A stretch of 64,000 nt of DNA. Source: Cotesia glomerata (Eukaryota; Arthropoda; Insecta; Hymenoptera; Braconidae). The notes beneath the pieces were generated by a model, which was not told the origin of the DNA, did no database searches, and was given only the letters and a program-made list of their open reading frames with translations. The stretch lies in the NCBI RefSeq assembly GCF_020080835.1, contig NC_058164.1, forward strand, positions 3,931,666 to 3,995,665. The letters run 5' to 3'. This document shows, in pieces, positions 23,601 through 32,600 of the stretch (within the stretch, counting starts at the first letter, position 1; each line of letters begins with the position of its first letter). Position numbers and translations under genes: made by a program.

Positions 23601-26600
23601 GACAAGTTCGATCGAAATATTGCAGATTTTTGGGTTGCTAGAGCGACGTTAGGCTCAGGTTCATTTGTATCTGAAAACATTAATTCAAAGTATATGATAA
23701 TAGTAATAAATGAATAATTAAAGTAGCAGTTGGTTCAGAACTTACCAACAGGCTCTACGTCCATAGCATCGTCAGGATTTTCCTCTGGATTTAATCCAAC
23801 ACTATTATTTATCAAACCAAATCTACTTTTTGAACGTTGACCGGATAAAAACAATTTTTTTTCATCAGTGAGATATTTTTCGACATTTACTTTGGCAATA
23901 TCGAATAACTTTGTCAATTTTTGATGAAAAACTGCTTCATTTTTTATCTGTGTAGCAGACCGTCTTCGTCGAGAACATTTTTGTAATTTTTTGTCTTCCT
24001 CTAATATTTTTTCAAATTTTTTTAAGGCATATTTTTTCCCACACGTTGGGATGCCAGCTTCAGACCATATAAGATCAAGTTTATCAATCGTTATTCGTAT
24101 ACTTTTTTTATAATCTAGTTTAAGAATATTTTTTTGATAAAAAATACCGCTATAACCTCTTTTATTGTAGGAAGTTTATGTCCAATAAAATTCTCAATTA
24201 GATCACCAATAACATTAATCAATTGATTCATTTTTCACGTAATAATGTAATTCACAGTAGAAATGTATATTTTAAAATTATTAATACTCACTAATTACTC
24301 ACGAATGCCCATAACTTGTGTAAACAATACGTTTAATAAATAAAATAAACATCAAAACAATAAATTAAACTAATGACATGATGACATTTACCCTCAGCGC
24401 CATCTAGTTATGGATTTTGAAATGACATCGCCAAAATAATTGTACTACCAATATACTTGACAAATTTAAATCACATTTAAATAAATTTTTCATCGATTAA
24501 TTATCAAAGAAAAACTTTTGATAATTGATATAACATAGGACACCTGCCGTGAATTATTTTATTAAGAAATGTTTAAGTCGAATTTTTTAAACTGTTGTTT
24601 AGTTTAAATAATTTTCAAACTAATTTTGAAAGAAACTTCAAACTAATGTTAACTAATGTTAAAAAAATGATCTCAATTTAACGATTGATGTTAATTTTCA
24701 ACAACCAGAATTTTTAAATGTCGGGTTAACTGTCAATGATAATTTGTTTTAAGTACCCTGTCCACATTTACTATAAAGCAGGAAATAAAGATTAACAGTT
24801 TTCAGAAGTCTAATTTATATTTTGTAAAATGTTTTGGTTTCAATTTTTCTAAAAACATAATATTTTGCCAAATCAGTCAATAAAACAGCTGAATTGAGGG
24901 TAAGTTAAACTTTGATCTTGAATAACTTTTGACTGAGTTGATTTATCAAAAATTGACTTCAGACCTTTTTTGTAGAGCGTTCAATTCTCTACAAAAATAT
25001 TTGATGGGAATTGCAGAAAAATTTATGGTTCATGAGTTAAAAAAATCAGAAAAAATAAATTTCGGAGGATTATGAAGAAAACGGCTGAATTGATAATGAA
25101 TTCAACTTTGACCTTGAATAACTTTTGAATGAGTTGATTAATCGAAAAATGATGTCAGTACTTTTTTGTAGAGCGTTCAATTCTCTACAAAAATATTTAA
25201 TAGAAATTGCAGAAAAATTTATGGTTTATTAGTTACAAAAATCAGAAAAAAAAAAAACTTTTTTCCTGTGTTATTCTTATGGGAAATCGAAAAGTGCGAT
25301 GCGGAACACCTTAATATTAATATTAAGGGCTCATATTTTCAGAGGCCTATTTTGGCATCTAAACGAAACTTTTGAGCCTGGTTCCAAGAAAAAAAAAAAA
25401 ATTTTTTTTTTTTTGAAACGCCCTAATATTTATGTTTAATTTATCTGTGTTATGATATAATCGAGTTCATCCTTCATGATTATTCCAATACATATAAGTT
25501 ATTTCAGTTATTAATGATTTAGCTATTCTTTCTTAAAAAACGTATGATTATGAATTCCTACTGTCCCAACAGTCAATCGATAAAATTTAAAATCAATCAT
25601 TTTGACAGTTATTATAGCAACGGTAACCATGATAACGGTAACCATGGTAACGGCAACCATGGTAACGGTAACCATGGCAACGGTAACCACGGCAACGGTA
25701 ACCATAGCAACGGTAACCATGGCAACGATAACCATGACAATGGTAACCATGGCAAAGGTTGATTAGCGTGGGTGGTTGTAGGGGGGTTGAGTTCGATAAT
25801 TTACGGGTGCCACTGATGGTTTCTTAGATTAGAGGGTCAAAATGATATTTCGCTCCCAAAAAAAGAGAGAGATATAGGGAAGGGGAAAGATTATAGGGCA
25901 CGGGAGGGGAGGAGAAGAATGAGAGGGAGGGGAGGGGAGGGCATATGTGATGGTAGACGAAAAATTCATTTTGGCTAGGAATTGCGTAAAATCCGTTCTT
26001 AGTGAGCGTCTACATCACGAATGGAGTAACTATGCTAAATTTCAAGTCAATCGGGCGAATAGTTTCGGAGATCTCGTGATGAGTGAGTGGTATTTCGCTT
26101 ATATATATATAGATATATAATATATATAAATATATGAAAAATTGATGTGGGTACTCAAATGATAGGTCTCGATGAGTGTAACACAAAGATGAGTTTATAT
26201 CTTTAGAAATGTCAATATTTCACAAGATACAAGGTCATTTCTTAATTATGTATCTAGAGAGAACATTTTCGAATGCAGCCTAAATACTTATCATAATAAA
26301 ATGACTATCAGTTGAAATGAAATAAAACCTTGAAAAGGCACAAATTTAAATCAAGACCTTTGCAAAGACACTAAATTTCTCTAAATAACCGATTTTACCA
26401 TACGACTATCCTGAAGACAAAATTTTTCTCATTCTCTTGATAATATAGATGAAATTAGATACTATTTAATTTAATACCATTAATACAAACATATTTAATT
26501 ACACAGGATGGAGATAAATCAAAGGACGACAGCCCTAACGAGGAAAACAAAGCAGTACCGGGCAACAAAGTTGACGACGTCATGACCGCGAGTCTTATCT

Positions 26601-29600
26601 CAGAGGCGACTCAGCAGTTTATCACCTCCGAGCAGCAAGATAATCGTTCTGGTAACAATAGCCCAACAGCTCCACCAGATAATATTGTGCGCAATGGCAC
26701 ACACAGTAATGGCATTAATAATTCAAACAACAAGACAGCGACGCTCTTAGAAAACAATCAGGGCAACGTCGAAGAATTAAACGGCCATCATACGAATAAC
26801 CACGGCAATGGCATCAACTCCCAGATTACTCTCGACAATGCTACTGTGTAAGTATTTTAGGACAAACAAATACCTTTCACAGATCATACTAAATAATTTC
26901 TATTAAAAACATACAACAGTGTTATTATGCATTTTAATAGTATATTACACTATTAGGGCAGAAAGTTTGAGATTTCTACACTGCGCGCCTTGATCACGGC
27001 GCGCAGCAGAGCTCTCTAACTTCTGCCCGTGTAGTGTATACTATTTTTCTTTATAACCGGTCGAAAGTACGTAAAATATTTCATGTACTGTATTGAAAAA
27101 AAATTGATACCTACCCCCGACATTTGCGGCACGAGCGAAGCGAGTGCTGCTTGTCGGGGGGAGGGGGGGGGCAGGCATCAAATAAAAAAAAATTAATGTA
27201 AAATCAAAAAAAAAAAATAATTAAAAAACATTTTTTTTTATAATTTTTAGATTAAATAAAACTGAAATTTCTTGAATTCATCAAACATAATAAAGATTAT
27301 TCTCGGTTAAAATAGAAAAAACGAGCATATTATCTGAAAATGAACAATAATTAATAAAAATCAAATTAAATTGTTGTTACTGCGTACATTTTTCTAAATA
27401 ATTCATTAATTAAATAAAGTTAATCCATTCTACACACGTCACTGTCAAACTGAATCTCAGATGATCTACTCACTGCTACGACAGTTATATTTTTATCTAT
27501 ATCTCTATCTATGTATGAAATATTTCATGTAAGTAGAAGAAAGAAAGAAATATAACCAAGTTGTATTGTACCATCAATCGTAAATGATCAGCGTAAACAA
27601 AACATAGTTAGTAACAAATAACTAATGTCAGTCGCGGTAGCGAAAGCATTTGCTCCCGCTGTTATAGAAGGCGAATGTGTAGCTTAATCAATGCACGAAT
27701 CTTTAACTTTTTGCCTTGAAATAGGTGCAAAAGATGCGTACTTTCGACCAAGGTGTAAAGAAAAATTATTATTAATCATTATTATTACTATCACAATTAA
27801 TAATCTGTATAAAAAAAAATGTTTCCGCGCTTTTTTTTATTAACAAGTGTTTACTAACACACACTTATATTTTTTATTAATTATCAAACCGCTAACGGGT
27901 CAATCACTAATTACTGAAATAATTTTTGGGCGATTCTGTATTAATTAAGCTATCGATTATTTTTAATTGCTAATATAATACTGGGTATATTATTGGAGTA
28001 ATGAGTAATGAGTAAATTAAATATATGGCACTTTATTGCCGCGATAGTTCCTGTTCTATGCTAAGATTTCAATTTAAATTAATATTATTATTATTGCGCA
28101 CAGGTTTTATTATTAATTATTAATTATTAATTGAGCTTACACTTCACTGCTAAACTCACGGTTATTTGTATACATTTAATATTTATTATTGTGTTTATTA
28201 ATTAAATGTAAGTTAGCATATAAATATTTATGATGGTTAATCAAGTTAAATTTAGAAAAACTTTAAATAGCAGACTGATTTTTTTTTCATTTTTTAAAAT
28301 TCATGTAAATTTTTTCAAAATTTTTCTTTTAAATTTTCAAGTGTGGAAAAAAAAAAGATGATACTAGATATCATCCCAGATTATACTTAGTGATATCTGT
28401 GATGAAAAAAAATTTCAGATAGTATTTAAAACAATATTTGACCATCCTAATATCTAAAATACATTATTGATATGGTAATGCTTAATGTCACTGGGTATAA
28501 TCCAAGATTATACTGAGTATAATCCAAATTATACAGGATACTGTCTCGAAAGTAGATCTAGATAAATATAAAGAAAAAATAATTTAAAATATTTAGAAAT
28601 TTTTTGTTAAATTTTATATAAATTATTTTATTTATTTAAAAAAAAAAATTCATAAAATAAAATTTTAATTTTTTGTGTGAAATAAAATTACATGATATAA
28701 TTTTTCTCAAAAATAACAAGATGACATTGGATATCATCCCAAATTATACTCAGTATAATCTTGGATTATAACCAGTGATATCACCGACATTTTTTTTCTA
28801 GCGCCTACGCACTTAGCATTATTATATCTATTATGTATTTTGGATATTAGGATAGTCAAATATTGTTTTAAATACTATCAGAAATTTTTTTTCACCACAG
28901 ATATCACTGAGTATAATCTGGGATGATATCCAGTGTCATCTTTTTTTTTTTTATGTGTCTGCTATTTTTAGTAATTTTAAATAAGCCGACATTTAATTGA
29001 ATTATTTAAAAAAAAAAATTTTTCAAATAAAAAGTTTTAATTTTTTTTTTTAATTTGTAGAAAATAATTAAATGTCGGCTAATTTGCAGTACAATGATTT
29101 ATTAAGAGTTTTCATGCTCGCAAAATAATGAACATTTGTTTATGTTCGAAATATATGAATATAATAATAATAACTGCCTATTTATTAATTAAAATATGAG
29201 TGGCTCGTTACTTTATAAAAAAATAATTAAAAATAAAAAGTGAGAGTACATTGCAAAAGTAGTGGGGGAGTTGACGAGCATGAATGATGTTGAAAAATCA
29301 AAATTTTCGAGTGTGTGTATGTTACTCTAATGCCATTGTAAAGAATAATTATTATTATTATAATTAATATTACTATATTATAAAAATTACACTAACATTA
29401 ACAATTATAAATATAAATACAATTACATACATTACAATATATTTTATAATTTATATTTATCTGCGAATTAGGTAAAGTATTCTGAAGAAAAAAATAATTT
29501 TGTGTAGTTACGGTTGAATTGAAGAAATGTTTATTAATGTCTGTCAATAATTTTTCTAGCAAGCGATTAATTAAATCATTATTTAAAATATATTGTTAAC

Positions 29601-32600
29601 AATATATTGCTAACAATGGTTTAATGTTGAACTTGACAAATAATAATGTAAATAATGTAAAGAGAGATGAATAGCATAAACAAGTTAATTACAAATAAAT
29701 TGTATATAATTTCACGATAACTCAGTACAGTTAATTTTTATTTATTTAAGTTATAATTTTAAAATCAAGGTTTAAATTTCTTCTATTTTTTCAGAAATTA
29801 TTATCTTGGATAAATATTTAATTGACTTTACTGAGTACTCTTTTTCCTCGATGCTTTGAGCCTTTAAATGCCTTAATGCTTTGCTCATAATTGCATGCAA
29901 TAATACTATTATTATTACTATTAATATTAATTACTTTTTTTTGTAGTTTTTGCTACTATATTCTTATTTGAAATTTGTCTATTTTTGAATAAACGTTCTA
30001 ATTACTGACCACGTTCCGATAAATTTTTTTTTTTAATTTTATTTTTAGTTACTACTCTGATGGGTGATAGTAAAAATGATAAACTACTAGCAATCTTGCA
30101 GTCACTGTGTGACTGTCGTGACTTATGAACTATAAATGAATAAAATTTTGCTTTATTAAATAATGGCATTGGTTAAATTGCATTGCACTTTTTTAAATAT
30201 TGACATTTTTAAAGGTATAATCTCATCCTGATGTTACACTCATTAAGAGCTTTCATTTGAGTACCCACCTGCATTTTGATATATTTTTCATATATACATA
30301 TATATAAATATATGAAAAATTGATGTGGGTACTCAAATGAAAGGTCTCGATGAGTGTAATGTTGGAGTGAGCTTATATCTTTAGAAATGTCAATATTTCA
30401 CAAGGAATTTGTTAAAATGCCCTGTACTTTCTTAACTACTGATGCTTTTAAAGATATAAGCTCATCTCGGTGTTACATTCATTAAGAGCTTTCATTTGAG
30501 TACCCACATGCATTTTTAATATATATTTCATATATACATATATATAATATATATAAATATATAAAATATATAAAAAATTGATGTGGGTACTCAAATGAAA
30601 GGTCTCGATGAGCATAACATCGGGATGAGCTTATATCTTTAAAAATGTCAATATTTCACAATATATTTGTAAAAATGCACTGTACTATCTTAACTATTGA
30701 CGTTTTTAAAGATATAAGCTCATCTCGGTGTTACATTCATCAAGAGCTTTCATTTGAGTACCCACATCAATTTTTCATATATTTTATATATTTATATATG
30801 TTATATATATATATATGTATATATGATAAATATATCAAAAATGCATGTGGGTACTCAAATGAAAGCTCTTAATGAGTGTAACACCAAGATGAGCTTATAT
30901 CTTTAAAAATGTCAATAGTTCACAAGATATAAGGTCATTTCTTAATAATGTGTTCTAGGTATAGAATATTTTCAAATACAGCCTAAATACTTATCAATTT
31001 AATAAATTAATAAATTTTTTGTAGCTTGTAAATTATTTTTATACGAAAAAAGAAATTGTCAGGTGTTTATTATTTTTACTATCACAAAATTTATACCTAC
31101 TGTAATATATTCTCTGTATTTTTAGATTGTAATTTTAATTATTTGTAAATAAGATTTTTTTTTTATTAATAATTAATTACTAAAATTGGTTTTGGTTAAA
31201 GCTGTACAATTTAAACAATTAAAATAGTCAATATTATTTTTAATTAAATAAAAATATTATTATTAATTTTTAGATTGAAAAAGTAATTTTTCAGGTATTA
31301 ATTATAAAAGCTATGTAATAAGAAGGAAATCCTAATTTAAGTTAACAAACCAAATTGTACAGCCGTAGAATAGAAACATTTTAATTAATAAATTGGGACT
31401 ATTGGTCATTAACTGGAACAATAGTTATCTTTTTATAATTTTGTCAACTTCTGTCTACTTTTGCCGTGTACACATTTGACGATTAATGTCTGGCAAATTT
31501 TCTAACGATAGAAAAGGTAAAATAACAAATAAAAGTAAAATGAAATTAGAATTAGTAAGTATTGCAAAAGGCTGTACATAGTGAAGTTTTGTTGTTGTGA
31601 ATATAATTATTACTATTACTATTTTTTGGTAACTATTTTTATTATAGAAAGCAGAACAACGTCACGAACAACCTATTAGACTTATCAGAGTTTGATACTC
31701 TGAGTAATAACAGTGCCGGAACAATATTTGATTTAACTTCAAATATTTCAAATGAAGACACACTCAATTCTAATTTGAACCCAACGGCAATGCCATTCAC
31801 GCCGATGGTCGTCAATCCATTTATGCCTGTGTCTCCTAATAATGCCAATACCAATCCGTTCTCAGATGCTTTCACCAATAATAAGACCCAGGATAATCAA
31901 CTACCAGGTAATTTTATTATTTTTTTTTTTATTTTAAATTTAGATTTAAATTAATTAAAAAAAAAAAAATTTATCAAAATAATTTAAATAAAAAAAAAAT
32001 ATATTATTTTACATAATCAAGAAATGAGCTTGTATCTTGTGAACTATTGACATTTTTTAAGATATCAACTCACCCCGACATTGCACTCATCGAGACCTTT
32101 CATATGAGTACCTACATCAATTTTTCATATACTTTGTATATTTATATATATCATATATATGTAAATATGAAAAATATATAAAAAATGCATGTGGGTACTC
32201 AAATGAAAGCTCTTGATGAGTATAACATCGGGATGAGCTTATATCTTAAAGAATGTCAATAATTAAGAAATGACCTTGTAACTTGTGAACTATTGTCATT
32301 TTTAAAGATATAAGCTCATCCCGATGTTACACTCATCGAGACCTTTCATTTGAGTACCCACATCAATTTTTCATATATTTATATATATATTATTTATATG
32401 TATATATGAAAAATATATGAAAATGCATGTGGGTACTCAAATGAAAGCTCTTGATGAGTATAACATCGGGATGAGCTTATATCTTTGAAAATGTCATTAT
32501 TAAGAAATGACCTTGTATTTTGTGAACTATTGACATTTTTAAAGATATAAGCCCATCCCGACATTACACCCATTAAGACCTTTCATTTGAGTACCCACAT

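Larger units (their letters stand above)
20955..25425 (-). mobile_element. DNA transposon with long TIRs and multi-exon transposase
   Basis: 4,471 bp, beginning TAGGGCGTTTC and ending GAAACGCCCTA. It is flanked by an exact 8-bp ATATTTAT duplication at 20947-20954 and 25426-25433. TIRs are 20955-21497 and 24882-25425 and look almost identical by eye, which suggests a recent insertion. Each TIR contains a tandem pair of about 190-bp sub-repeats. The transposase gene occupies 24231-21782 on the minus strand. The 8-bp duplication fits hAT, P or Merlin-type elements, but the protein and the long TIRs do not let me pick one. Confidence 0.85.
19956..26110. mobile_element. Unclassified element inserted in Helitron palindrome
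   Basis: It begins CTAGCTGATACCCACCCG and ends near GGTATTTCGCTTATATATA. It comprises 19956-20954 plus 25426-26110, interrupted by a DNA transposon. Without that insertion it is about 1.7 kb. It holds a fold-back of about 185-bp arms, a tRNA-like core, a minisatellite and a G-rich tract. The 3' text (AAATTTCAAGTCAATCGGGC, a query-like end without poly-A) resembles tails of some insect retroelements, but I could not classify it. Confidence 0.5.
19145..26449 (-). mobile_element. Helitron carrying a nested insertion
   Basis: Minus-strand copy. The 5' end A|TCTATATTAT has its TC at 26449-26448. The sub-terminal block and right arm of a palindrome unit are at 26110-26440. The remaining array (four units) is at 19145-19955, and the hairpin 3' end is missing. 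The palindrome apex is split by the foreign segment 19956-26110, and both sides of the break show TATAGATATA-like sequence. The 5' end is only 57 bp from the ensconsin acceptor at 26506. Confidence 0.75.

Noticed and set aside
25523..25762. Open frames on both strands over the minisatellite
   Set aside because: The 15-bp unit length keeps all frames open, so the frames carry no coding evidence.
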